Shown here piece after piece: positions 16,360 to 25,084 of a stretch of DNA of 45,709 nucleotides. The translations under genes were made by a program, and so were the position numbers. Below the pieces are notes generated by a model. The model did not search any database. It worked only from the letters and a program-made list of their open reading frames with translations, and had not been told where the DNA came from. The stretch lies in contig CATZPY010000010.1 in NCBI GenBank assembly GCA_958422985.1, positions 1 through 45,709 of the forward strand, written 5' to 3'. The number at the start of each line of letters is the position of its first letter. Position 1 is the first letter of the stretch. Source of the stretch: an uncultured Clostridium sp. (GTDB lineage: Bacteria; Bacillota; Clostridia; TANB77; CAG-508).

Positions 16360-18300
16360 ATGGAAGAAGAAAAAAGATTTATAGAAGGAATTTTTAGAAG
16401 ACATGAAAGAGGATTTGGATTTGTAATTTTAGAAGATGAAGAAGAAGATATATATATAGCGAAAGAGGATTCTAAAGATGCTTTTAGTGGAGATAGAGTA
16501 TTGGTAAAGTTAAAAAAGAAATCTAGTGGAGCAAGGCAAGAGGGAATTATATTAAAAGTTATAGAACACAAAAAAGATACCTTAGTAGGAACTTTTCAAA
16601 AAAGTAAAAATTTTGGTTTTGTAATTCCAGACGATAAAAAATTGTGTAGAGATATTTTTATTTCTAAAAAGAACTTTGGAAAAGCAAGAAATAACCATAA
16701 AGTACTTGTACAAATTACAAGATATCCACAAAAAGGAAAGAAAGCAGAAGGCAAAATTTTAGAAGTAATAGGAAATGTAAATGAAGCTGGAATAGATATG
16801 TTGTCTTTAATTAAAGATTATGATTTACCTTATAAATTTCCAAAAGAAGTAGTAAAAGAAGCACAAAAATATGGTGACAAAATTAATTTGGAAGATGCAA
16901 AAAATAGAGTGGATCTTAGGGGAAAATATAATATTTTTACAATAGATGGGGAAGATGCCAAAGACTTAGATGATGCAGTATGTGTAAGAAAATTAGAAAA
17001 TGGAAATTATAAATTAGATGTACACATAGCAGACGTAAGTAATTATGTTAAAGAAGATAGTTTATTAGACAAAGAAGCTTTACTACGAGGAACAAGTATA
17101 TATATGTTAAATAGGGTAATTCCAATGCTTCCAAGAGAACTTTCTAATGGAATTTGCAGTTTAAATGAAGGTGAAGATAGGTATACATTGTCTGTTTCTA
17201 TGGAAATAGACCCTAAAGGGAAATTAATTTATAGTGATGTATTTAAAGGAATAATTAATGTTACAAGAAGAATGTCGTATAAAGATGTTCAATCTATATT
17301 AGATAATTCGGATAATGTAATAGTAGAAAAGTATAAAGAATATATACCGGACTTTAAACTTATGGAAGAATTAGCTCATATATTAAAAGAAAAAAGAATA
17401 ACCAAAGGATATTTAAATTTAGATATACCAGAAAGTAAAATTATTTTGGATAAAGATGGGTATGCAATCGATGTGAAAAAATATGAAACAACATTTGCAA
17501 ATGAAATAATAGAACAATTTATGCTAATAGCAAATGAGACTATTGCAGAAAAATTTTATTGGCTTAAAGCTCCATTTATATATCGTGTACACGAAGATCC
17601 AGATATAGAAAAAGTTGCAGAATTAAATAAATTATTATTTAATTTTGGATATAAAATTCATGTAAAAGAGGGTAAAATATATCCAGCAGAATTTGCTAAA
17701 ATATTAAAAGAAGTAGAAGGAAAACCAGAAGAAAAGATTGTGTCTAATATGATTTTAAGAACATTAAAGGTAGCTGTATACGATTCAGAAAACAAAGGAC
17801 ACTTTGGAATTGCAAGCAAATATTATTGCCATTTTACATCTCCAATTAGAAGATATCCAGATTTATTTATACACAGAATTATATCTAAATATTTAAAAAA
17901 TAATTATACTTTATCAGAAAAGAAAGTAGAATTGTATAGTAAAATAGCAGAAAATGATGCGAAACAATCATCAGATAGAGAAAAAATTGCAACACAAGTG
18001 GAAAGAGATAGTATTGATATTAAAAAAGCAGAATATATGAGTAATAAAATAGGCGAAGAATATGAAGGCATAATTTCGGGAGTTACACAATTTGGAGTAT
18101 TTGTAGAGCTAGAAAACACTGTAGAAGGGCTTATTAGGTTCGAAAATTTAGGCGATGAATATTATGAATATGATCCAGACCATAAAATTTTGATAGGAGA
18201 AAGGTCAAAAGAAACTTTTAAGATAGGTGATAAAATAAATATAGAAGTAATAGATGCAAATAAACAAGAAAAAAGAATATCTTTTAAAAGAATAATTTAA
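16360..18300 (+). CDS. rnr: Ribonuclease R
   Basis: A 646-residue processive 3'-5' exoribonuclease of the RNB family that degrades structured RNA. Two cold-shock/OB domains span about residues 1-150. The RNB catalytic domain follows with the metal-binding aspartates in DGEDAKDLDDAV, and an S1 domain occupies about 560-640 (GVTQFGVFVELE). AAGGAGAT precedes the ATG. It is slightly shorter than Bacillus RNase R (779) because the basic C-terminal tail is missing. smpB and ssrA, often next, are not here. Confidence 0.96.
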   Translation: MEEEKRFIEGIFRRHERGFGFVILEDEEEDIYIAKEDSKDAFSGDRVLVKLKKKSSGARQEGIILKVIEHKKDTLVGTFQKSKNFGFVIPDDKKLCRDIFISKKNFGKARNNHKVLVQITRYPQKGKKAEGKILEVIGNVNEAGIDMLSLIKDYDLPYKFPKEVVKEAQKYGDKINLEDAKNRVDLRGKYNIFTIDGEDAKDLDDAVCVRKLENGNYKLDVHIADVSNYVKEDSLLDKEALLRGTSIYMLNRVIPMLPRELSNGICSLNEGEDRYTLSVSMEIDPKGKLIYSDVFKGIINVTRRMSYKDVQSILDNSDNVIVEKYKEYIPDFKLMEELAHILKEKRITKGYLNLDIPESKIILDKDGYAIDVKKYETTFANEIIEQFMLIANETIAEKFYWLKAPFIYRVHEDPDIEKVAELNKLLFNFGYKIHVKEGKIYPAEFAKILKEVEGKPEEKIVSNMILRTLKVAVYDSENKGHFGIASKYYCHFTSPIRRYPDLFIHRIISKYLKNNYTLSEKKVELYSKIAENDAKQSSDREKIATQVERDSIDIKKAEYMSNKIGEEYEGIISGVTQFGVFVELENTVEGLIRFENLGDEYYEYDPDHKILIGERSKETFKIGDKINIEVIDANKQEKRISFKRII

Positions 18301-18308
18301 TTGTTATT

Positions 18309-18345
18309 AAGCCGGGATTTTTAGGAGTGACCAAAAAAATCCCGG
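18309..18345. terminator. Hairpin between convergent rnr and the ger operon
   Basis: A stem of at least 11 bp (CCGGGATTTTT with AAAAATCCCGG) around a 10-base loop lies 8 bases after rnr and 10 bases after the 54-aa ORF on the other strand. T runs within the arms suggest it can work in either direction. Confidence 0.6.
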
Positions 18346-18355
18346 TTAAACCAAT

Positions 18356-18520
18356 TTATCTAAGCAAACTAATAAATGGTGCAAATATTAAAACAATAAA
18401 TGATATTATTATAATTACTATGCCGGCAGGCTTATTTGAGTTTACTTTAATTTCGTATAAAGCATAATTAACTGTTTTGCAAAAAATAATTATTGAAATA
18501 ATTAAAATAAAAAAAAACAT
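18356..18520 (-). CDS. 54-aa two-span membrane protein at the end of the ger operon
   Basis: A small ORF read on the minus strand directly after gerC. It has a good ribosome binding site (TTAGGAG, which overlaps the gerC stop) seven bases before its ATG. The protein has a first hydrophobic segment at about residues 2-14, a polar linker YEIKVNSNKPAG, and a second span at about 33-53. This matches the size and two-span topology of the small D subunits found beside GerA-type receptors in bacilli, so a role in germination is likely by position, though I cannot show homology. Confidence 0.65.
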   Translation of the reverse strand: MFFFILIISIIIFCKTVNYALYEIKVNSNKPAGIVIIIISFIVLIFAPFISLLR

Positions 18521-18530
18521 ATTTATTCTC

Positions 18531-19769
18531 CTAACTTGATAATAAAAAACTTGATTTTATGTTTGTTTTTACATCAACATCAAAGAAAGTATTTTTATAA
18601 TTACTAGGCCAGTTGTAGTTATTCCATTCGTTATCGTTTTTAAAATTCTTGATTAAATTTTTTCCAACATTATCTATGTCTGATTCAAAGACTTTAGCAG
18701 TTTTATATTGATAATCTAAGAAAGCATTTTCTAAATAGGAATTTATTAAGAGTTCTAATTCTTTTATTTTTTCTGGTGTAAGACTTTCAGAGATTTTATC
18801 TACAGAAAGTAGTCTGGCATTTAAATATATTGTAGATTTAACATAAGGAGAACCATTAACTAATTTTGCATTTATCTTTGTGTTTTTGTGAAAGTATAAT
18901 GCAATATCTATTGCTGAGCTTTCTTTATATGGGTTATCTATAGAAATAACACTGGACTCAAATTGATTCGTTAAAATTAAATGCAATAAATTTTCAAAAG
19001 CAGTTAGTTCACCTACTAATTTAGCTTGTTTAAAAACAGCAAGACCTAAATTTTCACTTTTTCTTTCATATTCCACTAAAGGATTTTCACCAGCAACTAT
19101 GTTAAATTCTTGTTCTGGATTTATTGGAATGCTAGATGAAGTAATAGAAAGTTTATTTCCATTACCTAAAATAGCAACAGGATCACCATAGTTTGCACTT
19201 AAAGCATTAAAGAAATTAGATATAGTTGCATTTGTTATATGACCAGTATATTCATTAGAATATGAGGTTAATTCATAATATTTTACTACTAAATTTTCTA
19301 ATTCTGGTTTGGAATTGGTAATATATTGTTTAGCAGAGGATTTAGAAATAATTACATTACAATCTGGTCGTATTTCGACTTGATTAGAAAGTGTGTATAT
19401 TTCAGAAGCTATACCTCTACTTGCAATTGCTTCCGAAAATATTAAAACTTTACAATGTGATAAATTAATTTCTTTACTAACATAGCTATTAAGCAAACTA
19501 ATGCCACTATTAATAGAAGAACATTCTACACTATTTATAATGGTTGGTGCTGCTTCACCAGAAGAACTACTACTATCTGCACTATTAGGAAATGTAAGTT
19601 GCACAGTAAGCTCTAAATTATTATTTTTTCCTAAGTCAATACCTAGTGCAACAACATAAGCTAAGTCATCTATACTCTGAACACTATAGCAACCAGAAAG
19701 AGAGAATATTAAGATAGAAATAATACAAAATATAAGAAAACGAAGTAAAAAATTACGGAATTTTTTCAT
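18531..19769 (-). CDS. gerKC: GerAC-type spore germination lipoprotein
   Basis: A 412-residue C subunit of a germinant receptor, anchored by lipid to the outer face of the spore inner membrane. The signal peptide ends with the lipobox LSGC (C27), followed by the typical GerAC stretch DLAYVVALGIDLG. The rest is the three-domain GerAC fold. I chose the ATG at 19769 because GAGAGGTGG lies five bases before it; a GTG nine bases upstream is part of that site. It overlaps the end of the gerB frame by 17 bases. The K-type symbol is a convention for clostridial operons, not proof of ligand. Confidence 0.92.
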   Translation of the reverse strand: MKKFRNFLLRFLIFCIISILIFSLSGCYSVQSIDDLAYVVALGIDLGKNNNLELTVQLTFPNSADSSSSSGEAAPTIINSVECSSINSGISLLNSYVSKEINLSHCKVLIFSEAIASRGIASEIYTLSNQVEIRPDCNVIISKSSAKQYITNSKPELENLVVKYYELTSYSNEYTGHITNATISNFFNALSANYGDPVAILGNGNKLSITSSSIPINPEQEFNIVAGENPLVEYERKSENLGLAVFKQAKLVGELTAFENLLHLILTNQFESSVISIDNPYKESSAIDIALYFHKNTKINAKLVNGSPYVKSTIYLNARLLSVDKISESLTPEKIKELELLINSYLENAFLDYQYKTAKVFESDIDNVGKNLIKNFKNDNEWNNYNWPSNYKNTFFDVDVKTNIKSSFLLSS

Positions 19770-20634
19770 TTTTTCCACCTCTCAATCTCTTTTTTATATT
19801 TGCAAAAATTAATACCAAAGGACTATAAGCAAATAGTAAAATAAAAATAACATATTTAAAAATATTTATTTCAATATAATTTAGCTGTGCTAAGTTAGTA
19901 GGCATTAAACTAAGAATATAAAGTATGCCAGAAAAACAATATAATATACCATTGATATCTACAATATTAGTAATTTTTTTAAATATATTAATAGATAAAG
20001 AAAACGCTATACATAAATAACTTATAACTCCTATTGTCCAGATTAATAAAAATATTGCATCAAGCCTTTGGAAAAATCTTCCGAATTCTATATATCTTGT
20101 AGCTAAATATAAAGCCATTATTTCTTCACTGTTTCTAATAAATGGAAAGAGAGCTAAAAATGAAACTATACCCAAAAAGAATAAGATAACCGAAAATATT
20201 GTAGAAATTCTTGCAACACGCTTAAAGGCTTTATTATCTTCTAAAAAAGGTGGTAAAAAGTACAATATAGATATACTAGAAAATGCGAACATATTACTTA
20301 GACCAGTAAAAAATGTTGTCTTAAAACCTTTACCTAAAATAGGGAATAGACCATTAAAATCATAGTTCTTAAAATTTGCGATAATAACAAATAATATGCA
20401 AAACATAATTACAGGAAGGATTAACAAATTTACTCTAGAAATAGTTTTAAAACCAAGTTTGTTAGAAAAAGTAATTGCAAATATAAAAATTACTACTATT
20501 ACAATAATGGGAAGTTTATCTAAATAAATTATTTTCAAATTTTCAGAAAAACTTCTAAGAAGTACACTTGTAAAAATTGTAAAATATAATATAAACAATA
20601 CACCAGTTATGATTTTTAAGGGTTTACCGACCAA
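19753..20634 (-). CDS. gerKB: GerAB-type spore germination permease, C-terminal part (frameshifted)
   Basis: This 293-residue frame holds membrane spans 3-10 of a GerAB protein of the amino acid/polyamine/organocation transporter fold. It has no ribosome binding site and its first possible codon is a TTG inside the end of the preceding frame. It starts with the sequence VGKPLKII, which in intact GerAB proteins directly follows the LGK end of the N-terminal part encoded by 20624-20860. Joined, the two frames give about 370 residues, the normal family length. Expression needs a +1 frameshift near 20626-20635, reinitiation, or the gene is a recent pseudogene or a sequencing error. Confidence 0.85.
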   Translation of the reverse strand: MVGKPLKIITGVLFILYFTIFTSVLLRSFSENLKIIYLDKLPIIVIVVIFIFAITFSNKLGFKTISRVNLLILPVIMFCILFVIIANFKNYDFNGLFPILGKGFKTTFFTGLSNMFAFSSISILYFLPPFLEDNKAFKRVARISTIFSVILFFLGIVSFLALFPFIRNSEEIMALYLATRYIEFGRFFQRLDAIFLLIWTIGVISYLCIAFSLSINIFKKITNIVDINGILYCFSGILYILSLMPTNLAQLNYIEINIFKYVIFILLFAYSPLVLIFANIKKRLRGGKNEKIP

Positions 20635-20860
20635 GATATTGTGAAATATCTAAAATATCTTTCCCAGAAAAATGCTTAAATAAAAATAATAATAGTTGCA
20701 CAAACAAAATTAAAATAATGCCAATAAATAAAATGTTAAGAGCAGAAGCAGAAGAAGTAGTAGAAATAATACTTTTGGAAAAATTAAGTATAATATGATT
20801 TATTATTATTATTAAAACTAATCCAATAGCTTCAATATTACTTAATTTAATATTATTCAT
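20624..20860 (-). CDS. gerKB: GerAB-type spore germination permease, N-terminal part (frameshifted)
   Basis: A 78-residue frame with two membrane spans (about 8-28 and 42-62), starting KLSNIEAIG and ending HFSGKDILDISQYLGR. These match the first two spans and the FPGK...LGK signature of GerAB proteins, so it is the missing N-terminus of the gene at 19753-20634. The stop TAA follows a CGG codon, rare in this genome. GGAGG precedes the ATG, which overlaps the gerA stop by eight bases. Confidence 0.8.
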   Translation of the reverse strand: MNNIKLSNIEAIGLVLIIIINHIILNFSKSIISTTSSASALNILFIGIILILFVQLLLFLFKHFSGKDILDISQYLGR

Positions 20861-22535
20861 TAGGGTGCCTCCATTTCATACTTATTTCACTTTGTGCACG
20901 TTCCTTTTTTGGCTGAAGATATTTATGTCTAAATTCTTGCATCCAAGTTGGCAATACTAAAAAATTATTAGACTTTTTGTTAAAATTTATTGTGTCATTT
21001 GGATTTAAATATGAAGTACCAAATGATTTAATGCTACAAAGAATACATAGATATAAATATAAACCTATTGCAATGCCCAAAAAACCAGCTATATATGCAG
21101 AAATAGTAAATAAAAATCTAGTAATTCTTAAATGAAAACCAAATGAAAAGTCTGGAATAGCAAATGAAGCAATTCCAGTAATTGCCACTATTATTATAAG
21201 GAAGGGACTTACAATACTAGCACTTACAGCTGCTTGCCCTAATACTAAAGCGCCAACAATTCCAATTGTAGGACCTATAGGAGAAGGAACTCTAAGACCT
21301 GCTTCTCGAATTAGTTCGAAGGAAATTTCCATTACAAATAGCTCGAATATAATGGGAAAAGGAACATTTTCTCTAGAAGCTAATAATGTAAATAATAGCT
21401 CAGATGGTAATAACTCTTGGTGAAAATCTACTATAGCAATATATATACTAGGTAATAATAAAGTAATAGCCATTGCAAGAAAACGCAGAAACTTTAAAAA
21501 ATTAGCAAACATTGGGCGTAAATTTGTATCTTCTGGCGAAGAAATAAAATCAACTATAGTAGCTGGAAGAATAAGACAATAAGGATTGCCATTTATTAAA
21601 ATGACAACTCTACCATCATATAAATTTTTAGCAGCTTTATCTGGTCTTTCTGTTGATAATACCTGTGGAATATTAAACTTATTATCTTCACATATTAACT
21701 GTTCTAATTGACCAGTAGATAGAAGAGAGTCTATTTCTAAATTATTTAAACGATATCTAACTTCTGCAACTAAATCAGAATTTGCAATGTTTTTTAAATA
21801 ACAAATACTGCAAGGAGTTTTACTTAATTTACCAACTAAAACATTTTCTATAATTAGATTTTCTGTATTAGTTGCACGACGGATAAGAGAAGTATTTACA
21901 CGTATCGATTCTACAAATGCTTCTTGTGGACCTTTTATAATTATTTCATTATTGGGAGAGCTTATACTCCTTTGCTTAAAACCTTTTACATCTAAATTAA
22001 ATGCAATAGAAAGACTATCTACAAAAAGTACACAATTTCCCATATTAATTGCAGAAAAAATATTGTCAAAACTAGTTTCCTTTACTAATGAATTTTGTGG
22101 TAACAACGAATTTTCTATTTCTACTGCTAAATTATTAGAATTTTTTTGAATTATAACTTTTTTTCCTTTATTAAAAGTTTTTAAACTTTGTGTTTTATAA
22201 GTATTTGCTTTGTTTCTTAACATAAGTGGTTGTAATATAAATTGATTAATTAAATTTGAATCTGACATACCATCTATATAAATAATAAAAGCAGAATAAG
22301 GGATATTATTAGATTTTAATTTGAAGTTTCTAATTATAATATCACTATTTATTAAAGTATTATATTTTCTTTCTATAATATTTTTATTATCTTTTAAATT
22401 AGTAGAAACATTTTCATTAGACTCATATGTTATGTTTTTTGAAGTAGATATATTTAAAGAAAAATCGTAAGAATCTTTAGGAACTTTGTAAGTTATTAAA
22501 TTATTAAAAGCTTGTTTTAAACGTGATAATTTCAT
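20853..22535 (-). CDS. gerKA: GerAA-type spore germination receptor A subunit
   Basis: A 560-residue A subunit of a germinant receptor in the spore inner membrane. The N-terminal half is soluble, with an extended low-complexity head of about 60 residues that makes it longer than the usual 480-500. The membrane half carries family markers IAIVDFHQELLP, ENVPFP and GPTIGIVGALVLGQAAV. GTAGGAG precedes the ATG at 22535. It begins the four-frame minus-strand operon gerA-gerB-gerC-(54-aa ORF), which would be switched on in the forespore. Confidence 0.93.
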   Translation of the reverse strand: MKLSRLKQAFNNLITYKVPKDSYDFSLNISTSKNITYESNENVSTNLKDNKNIIERKYNTLINSDIIIRNFKLKSNNIPYSAFIIYIDGMSDSNLINQFILQPLMLRNKANTYKTQSLKTFNKGKKVIIQKNSNNLAVEIENSLLPQNSLVKETSFDNIFSAINMGNCVLFVDSLSIAFNLDVKGFKQRSISSPNNEIIIKGPQEAFVESIRVNTSLIRRATNTENLIIENVLVGKLSKTPCSICYLKNIANSDLVAEVRYRLNNLEIDSLLSTGQLEQLICEDNKFNIPQVLSTERPDKAAKNLYDGRVVILINGNPYCLILPATIVDFISSPEDTNLRPMFANFLKFLRFLAMAITLLLPSIYIAIVDFHQELLPSELLFTLLASRENVPFPIIFELFVMEISFELIREAGLRVPSPIGPTIGIVGALVLGQAAVSASIVSPFLIIIVAITGIASFAIPDFSFGFHLRITRFLFTISAYIAGFLGIAIGLYLYLCILCSIKSFGTSYLNPNDTINFNKKSNNFLVLPTWMQEFRHKYLQPKKERAQSEISMKWRHPNE

Positions 22536-22565
22536 TAATATACTCCTACATATAATTATTAAAAT

Positions 22566-22597
22566 TAGTATTTTCCAATAAATAAAAAAATATGTAC
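22566..22597 (-). promoter_or_regulatory. Possible forespore (sigma-G-like) promoter of the ger operon
   Basis: On the minus strand, ACATA and AATACTA are separated by 18 bases, close to the sigma-G pattern (GnATR, 18 bases, CATnnTA) with one mismatch in each box. It lies about 30 bases before the gerA start. This is a weak match supported mainly by gene function. Confidence 0.3.
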
Positions 22598-22624
22598 AAA
22601 TTTGAAAAAAATTACTATGTACAA

Positions 22625-22633
22625 TGTTATAAT
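22625..22633 (+). promoter_or_regulatory. Extended -10 promoter of the transglutaminase-like gene
   Basis: TGT-TATAAT (22625-22633) is an ideal extended -10; the nearest -35-like hexamer TTGAAA is 20 bases away. The start codon follows 46 bases later. Confidence 0.45.
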
Positions 22634-22679
22634 GTAAATGATATAATTAAAATGAACATATTATACGAGGAGAATACTT

Positions 22680-23798
22680 ATGAAAAATAAATTTTTAACA
22701 TTTATATTAATAATTTGTATGCTAGGAATAATTGGAGGATTAGCATATTTTTTTATAGAATATGTGCAAATAGATGCAAATAATGTTTTGGCATTAGTTA
22801 CAAGTACTAATGAAGTTAGTAACGAAACAATAAAACCACTAGAACCTACAGAAAGTAGTGGAGAGGGTACAATATCTAGCAATTTAGATGTTCAATCTAC
22901 AAATAATAATGATAAGGTAATATCATCTACAAGATATAAATACTATTATGACCAGTTAGACTCTATTGCAAAAACAATTTATTCTGCAGTAGAAAATAAT
23001 ATAGAAAATTTAAAAACAGGAAATGCAAAAATCGAATTTGGAGAAAAATTTAATAGTTTATTAAATGAAGAAGGTGGAAACGAAAAGTTAAATGTAGCAT
23101 ATCAAGCAGCGTTAGACGCTTTTTGTTTAGACTACCCAGAAGTTTTTTATATAGATGTAACAAAAATGGTTCTTATGATTTATTCAAAAACTAATATTTT
23201 AGGTACGAAATATACAGTAACAATAGAACCATCAGAAGAAGGAAGCTATTTAACAGCAGAGTTTTCATCTAAAGCAGAAGTAGAAGAAGCGTTAAATAGT
23301 TTAGAAACTATAAAGAAAGATATAGTAAACCAAGTTGCAAGCGATGACAACTATACAAAAATAAAAAGAATACATAATTTTTTAGTAGATTATATAGAAT
23401 ATGATGCGTCTATGATAAGAACAAATACTAGAAATATTTATGGAGCTTTAATAGAAAAAAATGTTGTTTGCGAGGGATATGCTGAATCTTTTAAATATTT
23501 GTTAGATGCTGTTGGTATTCCATGTGTAGAAATAGTAGGAACAGGAACAAATTCATCTGGTAAAACAGAAGCACACGCATGGAATTATGTACTTTTAAAT
23601 GATAGTTGGTATGCTATAGATGTTACGTGGGATGACCCAACAATTATAGGAAATGGAAAAGCTCCAAAATCTGCAAGAACTAAATATTTCTTAAAGGGAG
23701 AAATAAATTTTAATAAAACACATTTTCCAAGCGGACAAGTTTCAGAGGGGGGAGCAGTATTTGTATACCCAGAACTTAATAAAGAAGATTATGAATAA
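22680..23798 (+). CDS. Membrane-anchored transglutaminase-like domain protein
   Basis: A 372-residue extracytoplasmic protein. One hydrophobic segment (residues 6-27) works as an uncleaved anchor or signal; a Ser/Thr/Asn-rich linker follows to about residue 75. The transglutaminase/protease-like core holds the triad Cys264 (VVCEGYAESF), His299 (AHAWNYV) and Asp314 (DVTWDDP). Such proteins in Firmicutes act at the cell surface or in spore envelopes as peptidases or crosslinkers, but the activity here is unknown. CGAGGAG precedes the ATG. It is divergent from the ger operon. Confidence 0.85.
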   Translation: MKNKFLTFILIICMLGIIGGLAYFFIEYVQIDANNVLALVTSTNEVSNETIKPLEPTESSGEGTISSNLDVQSTNNNDKVISSTRYKYYYDQLDSIAKTIYSAVENNIENLKTGNAKIEFGEKFNSLLNEEGGNEKLNVAYQAALDAFCLDYPEVFYIDVTKMVLMIYSKTNILGTKYTVTIEPSEEGSYLTAEFSSKAEVEEALNSLETIKKDIVNQVASDDNYTKIKRIHNFLVDYIEYDASMIRTNTRNIYGALIEKNVVCEGYAESFKYLLDAVGIPCVEIVGTGTNSSGKTEAHAWNYVLLNDSWYAIDVTWDDPTIIGNGKAPKSARTKYFLKGEINFNKTHFPSGQVSEGGAVFVYPELNKEDYE

Positions 23799-23876
23799 TA
23801 AAAATTACGTATAAGAGTAAAGAGAAGAATATGTTTGGAAAACGATAAAGATATTTTTAATTTTGATTTACATAAA

Positions 23877-23905
23877 TTGACGTTATACTAACAATATGTT
23901 ATACT
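23877..23905 (+). promoter_or_regulatory. Strong sigma-A promoter of the 338-aa orphan
   Basis: TTGACG (23877-23882) and TATACT (23900-23905) are 17 bases apart and the -10 is extended by TGT. Confidence 0.65.
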
Positions 23906-23962
23906 AGTTCGGTAACTCATTAATAGTATCTAAATAAGGCGTAATGCCAGGAGGAAAAAGAC

Positions 23963-24979
23963 ATGTTAAAAGATTCAAAAGTAAAAGCAAAAATTTTTTG
24001 TATGGGTGGTGGAAATCCAAAAGATGTAACAAAGCTATATCGGTATGCAAAAAGGCTAGGTGAATATAACATTCAAATTTGGGAGAACAATTATGGTATG
24101 ACATATGTTGTTCATAATGGAAGGATTATTTTAAAAAGTATAACATCATTTTTTAAAATACTATATTCTATAACAAGAGATGTTTTTATCTTTAGAACTT
24201 ATAAAGATGCCAAAGAGGGCTACAAGATTTATGAGTTTGATGAAAATGACCTTGAGCCATTTATTGAGAATGAGATTTCTGGTTTCGAACAATTTGAAGA
24301 AATAAACGAGTATAACTTAGTATTACTAAGTCATTACCAAAAAAGGTCAATTATATATGACTATGATAGAGGAGAAGTCTTACTAGAAACAGAAAATTCT
24401 GTTTTATGGCTTGATAAAATAGGGATATTTCTTAAAGAGCAAGATAAAAAATACCAGATGATTATACCAAAGATAGAACAAAGAGAGGGGAATGCTAAGA
24501 TTATATTAATGCGATTATGGGTAAATTTGGAATCTAAACCAGTGAATGAACATGGTTCACAGCTTATAGGAAACATTCTTATAAATTTTGAAGGCATGGG
24601 TCGAGTAAATATTATTGAGGAATTTGCTGAAGTTGAAGAACCAGATTGGCTCCCAAAACCATATAAGTATATCGTACAGAAAGATGAAGAGCTTTATATG
24701 TTAGCAATTGCTAAAGAAAAATATGCTCTAATGCCAATTCAAGGAAAAAAAATAAAACCACTTTTTTATCCAGAATTTACCGATTATATGGTTGTTATAG
24801 ATGATGAAAAAGTAAGTATCGTACGATACAGCAAAGGTTGTACAGAGCTTGAAACTATGGCAACATATAAAGGAAGTGATATAAAAATATCAAATCCGGT
24901 GCTTGATATAGCAGAAGGTTGCATAAGGATACCAATTAAGATTGTACAGGAAAGATTTTTAAGGGAACTTGAATTTTAA
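23963..24979 (+). CDS. 338-aa orphan protein
   Basis: I do not recognise this soluble protein. It has no signal peptide, membrane span, or cysteine motif beyond isolated residues. It reads as mixed alpha/beta with many beta-strand-like segments (for example YMVVIDDEKVSIVRY and KYQMIIPKIEQ), possibly a propeller-like or repeated beta fold. Codon choice is less A-biased than neighbouring genes (CGG, GGC and CTC appear), which may hint at different ancestry. AGGAGG precedes the ATG, a near-consensus promoter lies upstream and a strong hairpin follows, so it is probably a well-expressed single gene. Confidence 0.7.
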   Translation: MLKDSKVKAKIFCMGGGNPKDVTKLYRYAKRLGEYNIQIWENNYGMTYVVHNGRIILKSITSFFKILYSITRDVFIFRTYKDAKEGYKIYEFDENDLEPFIENEISGFEQFEEINEYNLVLLSHYQKRSIIYDYDRGEVLLETENSVLWLDKIGIFLKEQDKKYQMIIPKIEQREGNAKIILMRLWVNLESKPVNEHGSQLIGNILINFEGMGRVNIIEEFAEVEEPDWLPKPYKYIVQKDEELYMLAIAKEKYALMPIQGKKIKPLFYPEFTDYMVVIDDEKVSIVRYSKGCTELETMATYKGSDIKISNPVLDIAEGCIRIPIKIVQERFLRELEF

Positions 24980-24991
24980 AAAATAACATGT

Positions 24992-25034
24992 GCAAATACG
25001 GGGAGAAGGAAACAGCTTCTTCCCGTATCTTTGC
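24992..25034. terminator. Strong hairpin between the 338-aa orphan and spoIVA
   Basis: A 13-bp stem (24996-25008 with 25016-25028, one G-T pair) around a 7-base loop, extended by GCAA/TTTGC at the base. It can serve both convergent genes. Confidence 0.7.
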
Positions 25035-25084
25035 TTGAGCTCATTATAGAAACAATTTGTGTGATAATATTTAGAATAAGTTAT

